Shown here: piece after piece, positions 32,199-44,087 of the stretch
Layout: each line of letters begins with the position of its first letter
How positions within the stretch are numbered: position 1 is the first letter of the stretch
Assembly: GCF_904849725.1 (NCBI RefSeq)
Contig: NC_058520.1
Span: 539,452,083 to 539,516,082, forward strand
Direction of reading: 5' to 3'
Origin: Hordeum vulgare subsp. vulgare
Taxonomy: Eukaryota; Streptophyta; Magnoliopsida; Poales; Poaceae
Length of the DNA: 64,000 bases
Notes under the pieces: generated by a model
The model's input: only the letters and a program-made list of their open reading frames with translations
Databases searched by the model: none
Told to the model about the DNA's origin: nothing
Translations under genes and position numbers: made by a program

Positions 32199-33612
32199 TG
32201 AAAGTGCGTTATATCGACTAGAGGGGGGTGAATAGGATATTTTTAGAATTTCATCACTGAGGAAATTCCTTTTGAGGAAATTCCTCACTGATGACTAACT
32301 TACAGCGGAAACAGTAAAGGATCAGAAGTGCAAAGTTTCACAATGGCAGTTTTTCAGAGTGAGGAATGTGAAAACAGATTGCACAGTGAGCAGGCACGCA
32401 AAATACAGATGAGGATTAACTAGCGTGAAGAATTTGGGGTTGAGGAATTTCAGGTAAAGTCTTCAGCAAATTCTTCAAACAGTAGTAGTGAAAGTCATCA
32501 ACACATAATCTGAGGAAAGTAAGGAGTTGAGGAATTAGAACCCGTTTCACAGCGAAGACAGTAGTTGATGACCCAGTTCCAACTGATGTGACAGTCGTAC
32601 ATCTGGTTTGGAGCGGCTTGGTATTGAAACCAAAGGACACATAGTCCCAGGACACATAGTCCCTACCGTGTTCTCCTTGGGCTAAGAACACACAGTCCTC
32701 GCCCAACACTCGTGGTAAGTCTTCAAGGCAGACTTCCAAACCCTCACAAACTTGGTCACCCGGCGATCCACAATTGACTGCTGGAAAGCTCTAGACCATG
32801 ACGCCTAACCGTCTGGAGGATGCACAGTCCTCAAAGGTAAAAGGCTTCAGTTCCACACAGGAACAACTTCTTCAGTGATGCTCAATCACTAGGTTTGGTT
32901 TGTGGTTTCGGTGTATGGGGTATTTCCTCACTAATGAATTACTCTCAAAGACTCTGAGGAATTGGGTTGCTCTTATGACAAGTGTCAGTTTCTAACGGAG
33001 CAGCCAACCAGCTAATGGTTGTGGGGGGTGGCTATTTATAGCCTGGGAGCATCCCGACATGATTTGACACTAATGCCCTTAAATAATATGACCGTTGGTG
33101 TGGATAAGACCAATGACTTGGCGTGGCTATCGAAACGGTCGGAACCCTCAACTCTGAGAGTCCTCATGTCACTCGTATTCCTCACTTGAGGCTTTTGGTA
33201 GGATTAGGCTTGGGTTGAGCATCATGAGGAAATTTATTCCAAAGTGTAACTTCGACCCCCTTTAACAGTACGGTGTTCCTATTACTCAAGTGTGAAGAAA
33301 ATAAAACGGAAAGAGTAAATCTTCATGCTTCAAAGTCTTCAAAATGATTTTCTTCAGGACACACCGAATTCCTCAATTTTAGTATCTTCATGAGGAATAT
33401 CAATTTCATCGCAGATTCCTCGCGATTCATTTCTTCAGCTTCAGACCAATTTCTTCAACCGAAGATATACATTTTTAGGGGTCAATATTCATCAAATATC
33501 TCAAACTCCTCAATGACTTATAGATCCTATGTACACTCATAAACACATTAGATACTTAACCTATAAGTCTTCAAACCACCAAAATCACTAAGGGGCACTA
33601 GATGCACTTACA
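32199..33612 (-). repeat. Copia 5' LTR
   Basis: 1,414 bp. It differs from the 3' LTR by about 35 substitutions, small indels and a 15-base tandem duplication near 32645 (GGACACATAGTCCC). The minus strand of 33020-33045 carries GGCTATAAATAGCC, the likely TATA box. Confidence 0.92.
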
Positions 33613-33617
33613 AGCAT

Positions 33618-36152
33618 ACTGTACTATGGGGAATTCTTTGTCATGACAAGGAATTGGCAATTGAATGAGACCATCCTCTAATAGCCTGTTGACCAAAGTT
33701 TGCAGGAAATCTGCAGCAATTGCAAAAAGAAGAGGGGACATAGGGTCTCCCTGTCTGACCCCTTTCCTGCACATAAATTTTCTGACAGGAACTCCATTGA
33801 GAAGAACAGAGGAGGAGCCAGAAGTGAACTGCTGTTGCACCCATAGGATCCATCTATCATTAAACCCCTTATGTCTGAGAATCTGAAAGATGAACTCATG
33901 TTCCACAGAGTCAAAAGCTTTTTCAAAATCCAGCTTGAGGATGTCAATAGGTTTCTTGGACTGGTGACATTGGTGCAAGTATTCTAGTCTCCAGCCCCCA
34001 CAATCTTGGATGGTTCTGGATTTGATAAAACCATACTGATTTTTGTGCATAAATTTCATAACTTGCAGTTGCAGTCTATTGGCCACCATTTTAGACAGAA
34101 ACTTAAGCCCCATTCCTATGAGAGAGATAGGCCTAAAGTCACCAACCTGCTCAGGGGAGTTCTTTTTGGGAATCAGAGTTATATATGATGAGTTCATGTT
34201 TTCAACCTTGGCAATGCCACCATGGAAATCAGCTGCAAGTTGATAAAATTCAGGGCAAATAATAGACCAGCATTTCATGAAGAAAAGCCCATTGAAACCA
34301 TCAGGACCAGGGGCCTTATCAGTGGGCATTTCCTTCATTGTCTGATCCATTTTAGCCTTGGTAAAAGGTTCTGTGAGCACATCCAGCCCATCCACCTTCT
34401 GAATTAGGGACTGTAGGTCAAAAGCCATATTAATACCTTTGGAGGATCCCATCCTATCCTTGAAAGAGGTCCATAAACAGCTAGCAATTTTCTCATGATC
34501 AAAGATAACAGAACCATCATTCAGCTTAAGAGATGAAATGGAATTTTTCCTATATCTTTCAGTTGCCATGGCATGGAAAAATTTAGTGTTCTCTTCTCCA
34601 ACTTTGATGAAACGAATTGTAGCTCTTTTTTCAGTAAAGGAACTGTAGATGCAAGAGATGATCCAAATGCAACTTGACAATCATCCTGAAATTAGCTTCA
34701 GGCCTATACAGGGGTCTTAACTCCTCTAGATCATCAAGACAGAGAACAACCTGGTTGCACCTATCAATGAGAAGCTTGAGCTGAGAGGGGTTAGTTTGCC
34801 ATTTCCTTAGAGCCTGCCTAAGGTGTTTGAACTTATCCATGATGATGGCAGTAATATGCCCTTTCCTGGATGGAATCTTCCAAGAGTCCCTGACACAATC
34901 CATGAAGCCATCCATTTCAACCCAATAGTTTTCAAAACGAAAGAGATTGCATTTTGGGATGGAAGTGTTAACAGTGACTACACACGGGACATGCTCAGAT
35001 GCAGTTTTAGCAAAGGAAGGACTTGTGTTAGAGGATATGATGAGATCCAAGAAGCAGATGTAAAAAACCAATCCAGTTGCTCTAGCAGGGGTGAATCTTC
35101 ATATTGGACCAGGTGAAAGATATGCCCTTAATAGGCAATTCCAGTAGCCCAAGGTGGCCAATGATCTCATTGAAAATGAACATGTCATTTACATCAGCCC
35201 CAGGAAGGTTTCTATTTGATGGAGATCTAATAAAGTTAAAGTCCCCAAGGAGTAACCAGTTGTCGTCAGCAGGGATGTTGAGATTATATAACCATCTGAC
35301 AAAAAGATCTCGAGCCTCACCCTGACAAGGTCCATAAACATTGACCAGGGTACAAGTTTCTGCAGAGTGATTGGAAGTAAAGGACATGACAAGGCCAAAA
35401 GGCTGACACTCAATTAAGGTTCCAGTAAGAACGGAGGAGTTCCACAAAGTAATCAGACCCCCAGAGGCACCACGGGATGGCGAATATGCAAACTGATCAA
35501 ATCTTTTAGGACAAAAACTTCTTGCTGATCTAAAATCAATATGTTGCATTTTTGTTTCTTGTAAGCATACTACAGCGGCCAAACTCTCATCTATTTTGTT
35601 GCGAACAGCTCTCTGTCGATGATCAGAATTGAGGCCATGCACATTCCAGCAGAGGACACACCAACTTCGCGTAGATCTACTATCCATAATAACTAATAGA
35701 TATAGCAAATGTAGAGTTACATAATAACTCACACAACCAAGGTTCAGAACACTGTAACAAAAGATAAGCAGTAGTCTGACAGACGCAAAACCAGCGAAAC
35801 ATGGCGATAACAACATAGTTTTAAACATCAGAAGATGGGGTCTTTGATTCAGCAGGATCCTCCATAAGACGATCCACCAAGAGCTTCTCCGCAGCAATTC
35901 CAAGCTTCTGGCCAGTTGCTTGCAGAACCGGGATTGGTGTTGCTGGTGGAGCTTGTTCTCCCTCCTGATTGTCCATAGGCTTGGCCTTGGGCTTCCTCTT
36001 CTTGGGAACGTGCATTGGAAGTTCCTGCAACACTGGTTTGAAGCCGTCGCGCTTGATCGAGCCTCTCGTGCAGCAGCGAACCGAGGAGTCGACAATGGGA
36101 GTGGCCTGCTTGCGAGAACCTTTCTTCCTGATAGTAGGTGAAGTAAAATCAA
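33618..36152 (-). pseudogene. LINE ORF2 endonuclease and first half of reverse transcriptase
   Basis: The likely start is Met at 35687 (MDSRSTRSWCVLCWNVHGLN). An apurinic-type endonuclease follows: WNVHGLN, CLQETK, TLVNVYGPC, WLLLGDFNFIRSP and SFTWSNM carry the Asn, Glu, Tyr/Pro and Asp-Asn sites. Frame changes occur near 35090 and 34650. The reverse transcriptase has KAPGPDGFNGLFF, SYITLIPKKN, FRPISLIG, LKLDFEKAFDSVEH and GVRQGDPMSPLLFAIAADFL. It breaks off at FPIVQYA because the Copia element is inserted inside YADD. The endonuclease would nick the target and the reverse transcriptase would copy the RNA at the nick. Open frames at 36152-35690, before the Met, overlap the ORF1-ORF2 gap and are probably not translated. 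Confidence 0.92.
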
Positions 36153-36279
36153 ACTCCCCTGATGTTGGAAGAGTCATCGTGTGTTACCTCAGTAGTAGCA
36201 GCAACGATGGACTCGACGGGCACCAAGCTTGAACCTGCAGACTCAACGTCAAAAGCATACGACCACGATCGCTTGGGGA

Positions 36280-38927
36280 TCATGATCGACAGCACTGGCG
36301 GTTTCTGAACATGACGAGGGACATGCATAGTACATGCCGTGCCCTAAGAGATTCAAAAGACCTGGCCCAACATAGCACAGGTGGCAGTGATGGACCGAAG
36401 AAAACCCTTGTTGCGCCAACCACCAGGTTTGATTGCTGCATCACAGGACGATTGTATGGGACAATCGCCAAGGGGTTGAACAGAGGCGCCTCCTCAGCAT
36501 GATTTGCTTCCACTTGCTCTTCGTCAGCGACAACTTCAGCTGCTGCAGCAGCAGCATTGGGAGGTGCAGCTTCAGGAGCAGCCTCGTCAGCCGCAGGTTG
36601 GACAATGGGCATGTCCACAACAACATCATCAGCAGCAGCCGGCTGGGGGTCAAGAATCACCAACTCCTGAACAGAATCAGAAGAAGTTGGTTGATCAATC
36701 ACCATGGATTCATGATCTTGTACATGTGCATCAGGTTGTGGCTCTGGTTCTGCTGCTTCCGGTTCCCAACCCCATCCTCCACCGACTGGGGCTTGTGGCT
36801 TTGGCTCTGGGGGAGGTTGTGGCACCGCGTTCCATCCCAAAGCTGGGTATGGTGGCAGTGCAAATAGCAGATTGTCATTGATCAATTGACCAGGAAGAGG
36901 GTGCGGGTTGCCATTGAGGGGCATGGGATCCTCGTCATTAGGCATCTTCTCACCAAAATTTGCACCCAAGATGTAAACTAGCGCAGACCAGGAGACCTTG
37001 GCCCCTCCCCATGCAGCATATTCAGAGAAAGTGACACTCCGTGGCACCAGATTATCTTCAGGGAAAGAAGCAAAAACAATGGAACGAACCAAATATGGGT
37101 CATCGCTTACCCAATGATGGAACTCTCCAAAAGTATTAACAGCAGCCCCAAGATCATTAGTATTGCGGAAATCTAGCAGAACTCCAAGTAGCATCACGCA
37201 TCCTTGGCGGAAACCTGTTTGTCCCCTAAAACCTGCACCATCACTATGACGCATGAAACGAACAAAGGTGTCGTTCCCTAGTGCTTGAGGAACCATCTGA
37301 ACTGTAGCAAAGCTTTCCACGGCATCCCTAAGCTCGAACAGACCAACCCCCTCAATCCACGGCTGAGCCGAGCGAACATGAAAACCCCTATTGAGAAGTA
37401 GGGTGGTGACTTCCTGCCGTACCTGGGCCACCAACTCTGCAGGAGGGGTGGGCATTACTTCCGCGATCATGAACTGTTCATGCCTGCGGTTGATGGGGTT
37501 GGTAGGCGTGATGAAGGTCCTTGGGAGGCGATCAGGGCCACCGTCAATGATGTTGTGACCCTGCGGAAGGAAGCGCTGGGTATCAAGCTCAAAGTTGGCC
37601 ATTGCAGTCGAAGAAGGGGGAGGCGGCGGCGTCGATGGCGGCGTCTCAGAGGGAGTCCGGGGAGACGGCGGGCTTGACAAGACCGGGAGGGAGAACTGCT
37701 CGGTAGGCTTTGCAGTTTCCCCAAGAATAGCAGAGGTTCCCGAGATATCTGCAACAGGGGAGGTGGTTGGGCTCTTGTGTTTCCAAGTAAGACAATTATC
37801 TCGCATAAAGGAAGTGCAGTCAGAATTGGCATGGCCCGCATTGCCGCAGGCAGGGCAAATCAACGTGGCGGTGCAGTTGGAAGTGAGGTGCCCTTGGGAC
37901 AAACAAATCGTGCAAGAATAAATCTCTTTCACCATGCCATTAATCAATTCATCGAAGAGCTGGTGGGCCTCCTCGTAGATGGAATATCAGGTTGATGACA
38001 AGATTCTGGCCCGACAGAAGATGTCGTTGCCGAAGACCCATTAATGGTTTCGGAGAGAGGCCCACTGTCGGGGCAATCAAACGAAATAGATTCAAACTAA
38101 TTTGAAACCCCGCCTAGCATGGTGGGATTAGCTGAGACTGCGTCGTCCGAGGAGGAGATCCCATTAATTTCGCCACCTTCCATTAGGGTACCGGATGATC
38201 CGGGATGAGAAACATGCTGATGAACTGAACAAAAACTGATGTGCGGCGTGGCTGACGTCCACCGGAGCTCTGCCGGAGGTGGAGCACTAATAATAACACG
38301 TTCCTGTGGAGGGATCGAATAACCCGCATTGGACAGAGTAATAAGTTCATCTTGAGAAACAGGGCACCGATAACCTTTGCAAACATCATATTGTTGCAAT
38401 GCTGCAAAGGTTAATGTTTTGCGAGCAGAAGATCCCGACTTAATAGAGGACTTAAGAGGTTTGGAATGCATTGCCATCAGACCTAGGGTTGCTCTACGTT
38501 TGGTCGGGCTAACAATGATCCAGTCAGCAACACATTTCTTCTTCCATAACTTGAATTCCCGCCGCCAATTAGGGCCACCATACCCCCAAAGATGAAAGTA
38601 ACACTTAAAACTTGAGCATTTGTACGAACGTAAATCCAGAATGTAAAAGCCAACTTCCTGGAAAGAGACCTTGAAGGAGAAAACCGAGTCCGCAACTTGG
38701 GAAACCCTAAGTTCAATGGAAAAACCTCCAATAGCAGGTTCAATCGCAGCAGCAACAGATTCTTCAAAGAGGCGGAAAGTATGACGGCCAAAAGAGACGA
38801 CCATAGTGAAAGAGTGACGATGTTTCAATGGATGCACCGGAAAGCCAGAGATGCGATACACCTCATCCGCGAAGGACAAACCAGGAGAAAAATCCAGATC
38901 CAATGTGGAACCAGCCATGCAAGCCAT
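36280..38927 (-). pseudogene. LINE ORF1 (RNA-binding protein)
   Basis: Part 1 (38927-38097, 276 codons) starts MACMAGSTLDLDFSPG and has an alpha/beta N-terminal domain (HSFTMVVSFGRHTFRLFEES, YILDLRSYKCSSFKCYFHLW, WRREFKLWKKKCVADWIIV). Part 2 (37947-36280, 555 codons) is in another frame. It begins LINGMVKEIYS with two zinc knuckles, CTICLSQGHLTSNC and CPACGNAGHANSDC. After these come a Pro/Ser stretch, a conserved middle domain (FHVRSAQPWIEGVGLFELRD, VMLLGVLLDFRN) and an acidic Pro/Ala-rich C-terminus. At least one stop (38097) and one frame change separate the parts. The protein would coat LINE RNA. Long plus-strand frames here (36433-36881) are shadows. Confidence 0.85.
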
Positions 38928-39097
38928 GCAGAACCACGTAAAGGTGGGGTGTTAAGGTTCACCTGAGATGATGAGCGGAGGACGAGGGTCAAACTCCGGC
39001 TAGAGGTCCAGATCGCCATGGGGTCATCGAGGTGGGAGGTGGGAGGAGGTGGGAGTCGCCATCCCGCCTTGAACATTTGGCATAAGGTATTCCTCCG

Positions 39098-39464
39098 TTG
39101 TCAGGGAGTTGCATGATATCATGGTCATAGGAACAGATACATTGACATGCAGAAAATAGTAGCAACAAACTGACACGATCATATGCTACATTTATAGTTT
39201 AGGTCTTGTCCATCACATCATTCTCCTAATGATGTGATCCCGTTATCAAGTGACAACACTTGTCTATGGCTAGGAAACCTTAACCATCTTTGATCAACGA
39301 GCCAGTCAACTAGAGGCTCACTAGGGACAGTGTTTTGTCTATGTACCCACACATGTATTTGAGTTTCCAATCAATAAAATTATAGCATGGATAATAAACG
39401 ATTATCATGAACAAGGAAATAATAATAACTAATTTATTATTGCCTTTAGGGCATATTTCCAACA
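39098..39464 (-). repeat. Angela 3' LTR, piece 3 of 3
   Basis: On the minus strand it starts TGTTGGAAATATGCCC at 39464, the diagnostic Angela/BARE-1 LTR start. Aligns with 45535-45864 of the other LTR, which lacks the terminal 40 bases seen here. Inside it (39465-39480, minus strand) is the degraded polypurine tract AGTGAGAGAC. Confidence 0.93.
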
Positions 39465-40463
39465 GTCTCTCACTTGCACTAGAGTCAATAATCTAGTTCA
39501 CATCACTCTGTGATTGCAATGAATCTAACACCCATACAGTTCTTGGGTTCGATCATGTCTTGCTTGTGAGAGAGGTTTTTAGTCAACGGGTCTGAACCTT
39601 TCAGATCTGAGTGTGATTTACAAATCTCTATGTCATCGTGTAGGTGCTGCTACTAACGTGTCATTTCAAACTATTCCAAATGACTACTCCACTATACGAA
39701 TCCGGTTTACTACTCAAAGTTATCCGTATTAGTGTCAAAGCTTGCATCGGTGTAACCCTTTACGACGAACTCTTCGAACACCTCCATAATCGAGAAAAAA
39801 TTCCTTAGTCCACTAGTTACTAATGATAACTTTTGACCGTTGTCCAGTAATCCACTCGTGGATCACTTTTGTACCCCTTGACAAATTCATGGCAAGGCAC
39901 CCATCAGGTGCGGTACACAGCATATCATACTATAGAGCCTATGGCTAATGCATAGGGGACGACCTTCGTCCTTTACCTTTCTTCTGTCGTGGTCGGGCTT
40001 TGAGTCCTACTCAAATTCACACCTTACAAACAGCCAAGAACTCCTTCTTTGCCGATCTATTTTGAACTCCTTCAAAAACTCGTCAAGGCATGCATTTCGT
40101 TTAAAGTTCTATCAAGCGCTTTGATCTATCCCCATAGATCTTGATGCTCAATGTTCAAGTAGCTTAATCCAGGTTTTCCTTTGAAAAACACTTTTCAAAC
40201 AACCCTATAAGCTTTCGAGAAATTCTACATCATTTCCGATCAACAATATGTCAACCACATATACTCATCAGAAATTCTATAGTGCTCCCACTCACCTTTT
40301 TGGAAATACAAGTTTCTTATAAACTTTGTATAAAACCCAAAGCTTTGATCACTCATCGAAGTACTTATTCCAACTCCGAGATGCTTGCTCTAATCCATAG
40401 AAGGATCACTGGATCTTGCATACTTGTTAGCATCCTTAGGATCGACAAAACCTTCTGGTCGTA

Positions 40464-40881
40464 TCACATACAACCTTTCCTCAAGGAAATTGTCGAGGAA
40501 ACAATGTTTTGACATCCTATGTGCAATATTTCATAAATAATGCAACAACTGCTAAGATAATTCCAACAGACTTGTAGCATCGCTACGAGTGAGGAAGTCT
40601 CATCATAGTCAACTCTTTGAACTTGTCGGAAACATCTTTGTGACAAGTCGAGCTTTCATTAATGGTGACTTCTCATCATCATCGTCTGTCTTCCTTTTAA
40701 AGATCCATCTGTACTTAATAGTCTTACGACCATCAAGTAGTTCTTCCAAAGTCCACACTTTGTTTTCATACATGGATCCTCTCTCGGATTTCATGGCCTC
40801 CAGCCATTTGTCGAAATCTGGGCCCACCATCGCTTCTCCATAGCTCGTAGGTTCATTGTTGTTCAACAACATGACCTCCAA
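40464..40881 (-). pseudogene. pol: Angela reverse transcriptase remnant
   Basis: Two short frames. EPTSYGEAMVGPDFDKWLEA, MYENKVWTLEEL and YRWIFKRKTDDDD are the start of the BARE-1-type reverse transcriptase; QRVDYDETSSLVAML (expected VDYDETFSPVA) follows in another frame. The catalytic YVDD region is not readable to the left. Confidence 0.85.
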
Positions 40882-42126
40882 GACAGGGTTACCATACCAC
40901 TCTCGAGCAGTACATGACCTTGTTGACCTACGAGGTTTGTAGTAACTTGATCCAAAGTTTTATGATCACTATCATCAACTTCCACTTCAATTGGTGTAGG
41001 CGCCACAGGAACAACTTCATGCGCCCTGCTACATACTGGTTGAAGTGACGGTTCAATAACCTCATCAAGTTTTATGATCACTATTATCTTAACTGTGTAC
41101 CAAACTCGTAACTCAGATATTCATCTCTATGATCATATCATAGATATTTTATCCTCTTGTCACGACGATCTTCACTCTGAAATAGCTTGAACTTTTCAAT
41201 ACTTCAGACTTGTGATTCATCAAGCAAATACTCATGTATCTACTCAAATCGTCAGTGAAGTAAGAACATAACGACATCCATTGCGTGCCTCAGCACTCAT
41301 TGGATTGCACACATCAAAATTTATTACTTCCAACAAGTTACTTTCTTGTTCCAACTCACTGGAAAAACGAGGCCTTGGGTCATCTTGCCCATGTGGTATG
41401 ATTTACATGCCTCAAGTGATTCAAAATCAAGTGAGTCCAAATGATCCATCTGTATGGAGTTTCTTCATGCATTTATACCAATAGGCATGGTTTGCATGTC
41501 TCAAACGTTTCAAAAATGAGTGAGTACAAAGATCCATCAGCATGGAGCTCCTTCATGCATTTTACACCAATATAACTCAAGCGGCAGTTCCACAAGTAAG
41601 TGGTACTATCATTACTACTTTGTATCTTTTGGCATCAATATTATGAACATGTGTATCACTACGATCGAGATTCAATAAACCATTGAAGGTATTTATTCAA
41701 GCAAATAGAATAACCATTATTCTCTTTAAATGAATAATCGTATTGCAATAAACACGATCTAATCATGTTCATGTTGAACACCAAATAACAATTAGTTAGA
41801 TTTAACACTAATCCCAATGGTAGAGGGAGTGCGCGATGTTTGATCACATCAACCTTGGAAACACTTTCAACACATATCGTCACCTCACCTTTAGCTAGTC
41901 TCTGTTTATTCCGTAGCTTTTATTTCGAGTTACTAACACTTAGAAACCGAACTGGTATCTAATACCCTCATGCTACTAGGAGTACTAGTAAAGTACACAT
42001 CAATATCATGTCTATCCAATATACTTCTGTCGACTTTGCTAGCCTTATTATCTACCAAGTATCTAGGGTAGTCCTCTTCAATGACTGTTCCCCTCATTAT
42101 AGAAGCACTTAGTCTCGGGTTCGGGT

Positions 42127-42633
42127 TCAACCTTGGGTCTCTTCACTAGAGCAGCAACTGGTTTGCCGTTTCATGAAGTATCCCTTCTTGCCCTTGCCCT
42201 TCTTGAAACTAGTGGTTTTACTAACCATCAACAATTGATCCTCCTTTTTGATTTCTACTTTCGTGGTGTCAAACATCGTGAATAGCTCAAGTATCGTCAT
42301 ATCTATCCTTGATATGTTATAGTTCATCACGAAGCTCTAGTAGCTTGGTGGCAGTGACTTTGGAGAATCATCACTATCTCATTTGGAAGATCAACTCCCA
42401 CTCGATTCAAGCGATTGTAGCACTCAGACAATCTGAGCACATGCTCAACAATTGAGCTTTTCTCCCTTACTTTGTAGACAAAGAAACTTGTCAGTGGTCT
42501 CATACCTCTCAACAAGGGCACGAGCATGAAATCCCAATTTCATCTCTTGGAACACCTCATATGTTCCATGACGTTCAAAACGTCTTTGGCGCCTCAATTC
42601 TAAGCCGATAAGCATTACACACCAAACTATCAC
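42127..42633 (-). pseudogene. gag: Angela Gag remnant
   Basis: Three short frames on the minus strand. LGFHARALVERYETTDKFLC, MLIGLELRRQRRFERH-type sequence and LLMVSKTTSFKKGKGKKGYF (42330-42127) resemble the C-terminal half of BARE-1 Gag before the zinc knuckle. Many stops and indels separate them. Confidence 0.65.
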
Positions 42634-44074
42634 TTAGTCATCAAAAACGTGTCTGTCAGATGTTCGCAACATGCACAGACGACGCTCGATGTTCAGCACA
42701 CCGAGCGGTGCATTAAGGACATAAGCCTTCTGCGCAGCAATGAGGACAATCCTCAGTTTACGGACCCAGTCCGCATAATTGCTACTATCATCTATCAACT
42801 AATTTTCTCTAGGAACATATCTAAAATAGTAGATCTACAACGCAAGCTACAACATAATTTGTAAAGACCTATAGACTATGTTCATGATAATTGAGTTTAG
42901 CTAATCTAGTTACTAATAACTCCCACTCAAATAGACATCCCTCTAGTCATTTGAGTGACGCATGATCCAAATCCACTAACTCAAGTGTGATCATCACGTG
43001 ATTTGAGTATAGTTCTAGTGGTGAACATTCCATGTTGATCATATCAACTATATGATTCATGCTCTACCTTTCGGTCCCTTGTGTATCGAGGCCATGCCTG
43101 CACATGCTAGGCTCGTCAAGTTTAACCCGAGTGTTTCGAGTGTGCAACTGTTTTGCACCCATTGTATGTGAACGTTGAGTCTATCACACCCGATCATCAC
43201 GTGGTGTCTCGAAACGACGAACTGTCGCAACGGTGCACAGTCGGGGAGAACACAATTTTATCTTGAGATTTTAGTGAGGGATCACCTTATAATGCTACCG
43301 TCGTTCTAAGCAAAATAAGGTGCATAAAAGGATTAACATCACATACAAATCATAAGTGACATTATATGTCCATGATCTTGTGCTTCTTGATCTCCATCAC
43401 CAAAGCACCGGCATGATCATCATCGTCATCGGCGCCGCACCATGATCTCCATCAATGTGCCGCCATCGAGGTTTTCGTGCTATCTATGCTATTACTACTA
43501 AAGCTACTACCTACAATATAGTAAACGCATTTGCAAGCACAAACGTTAGTTTAAAGACAACCCTATGGCTCATGCTGGTTGCCGTAGCATCGAGATGCAA
43601 GCCGATATTTAACTATTACAACATGATCATATCATACATCCAATATATCATATCATGTCTTTGGCCATATCACATCACATGCATACGCTGCAAAAACAAG
43701 TTAGACGTCCTCTAATTTGTTGTTGCAATTTTTACGTGGCTGTTGTGGTTATCTAGTATGATCGCATCTTACTTACGCAAAGCCACAACGGTGATATGCA
43801 AATTGCTATTTAACCATCTCCAAGGACCGCCTCGGTCAAATCCAATTCAACTAAAGTTGAAGAAACATACACTAGCCAACCATCTTTATGCAACAAGTTG
43901 CATGTCAGCAGATGAAACCGGTCTCTCGTAAGCGTACGAGTAAAGTTGGTCTGGGCCGCATCAATCCAACAATACCGTTGAATTAAGAAAAGACTAAGGA
44001 GGGAAGCAAATTGAACATCAACGACCACAAACTCCTTTGTGTTCTACTCGAGATATCATCTACGCATGAACCTA

Positions 44075-44086
44075 GCTCTAATACCA
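44075..44086 (-). other. Angela primer-binding site
   Basis: TGGTATTAGAGC on the minus strand, one base inside the 5' LTR. It differs by one base from the usual TGGTATCAGAGC of BARE-1 elements (initiator methionine tRNA). Confidence 0.9.
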
Positions 44087-44087
44087 C

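Larger units (their letters stand above)
19230..33612 (-). mobile_element. 14.4-kb SIRE-like Copia element with an extra gene
   Basis: A complete element flanked by AGCAT (19225-19229 and 33613-33617). On the minus strand LTRs start TGTAAGTGCATCTAG and end GCACTTTCA. Order: 5' LTR (33612-32199), initiator-tRNA-type primer-binding site, gag, protease, integrase, reverse transcriptase, RNase H, a spacer with an internal promoter, an extra ORF of about 1,240 codons, polypurine tract and 3' LTR. The large size and the gene after RNase H fit the SIRE/Maximus lineage. LTRs differ by about 35 substitutions over 1,390 bases plus a 15-base duplication in the 5' LTR. The whole element is rich in GAGGAA/TTCCTC. 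Several stops and frameshifts make it defective. Confidence 0.93.
15893..39083 (-). mobile_element. Full-length L1-type LINE, split by two insertions
   Basis: An 8-base T run at 15893-15900 is the poly-A tail on the minus strand. A 14-bp target duplication (15879-15892 and 39084-39097) brackets the element. Without the solo LTR, the Copia and their 5-bp duplications it is about 7.1 kb, a full-length size for a plant LINE. Order on the minus strand: short leader (39083-38928), ORF1 with RNA-binding and zinc-knuckle parts, ORF2 with endonuclease and reverse transcriptase, a C-terminal zinc-binding region, a short 3' region (16024-15901) and poly-A. Both ORFs have frameshifts besides the insertions. 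Confidence 0.92.
39465..44087 (-). mobile_element. Decayed interior of the Angela-like element
   Basis: 4.6 kb of degenerate Copia coding sequence and leader, minus strand. Recognisable order from right: primer-binding site and leader (44087 to about 42900), gag remnants (42633-42127), very decayed integrase region (about 42120-40950), reverse transcriptase start (40881-40464), then a stretch without open frames to the polypurine tract where the rest of reverse transcriptase and RNase H should be. Frames on the plus strand here have no coding support. Confidence 0.88.

Noticed and set aside
36433..36881. Plus-strand frames of 125-144 codons rich in Gln and Trp
   Set aside because: Shadows of the Pro/Ala-rich C-terminus of LINE ORF1 on the minus strand.
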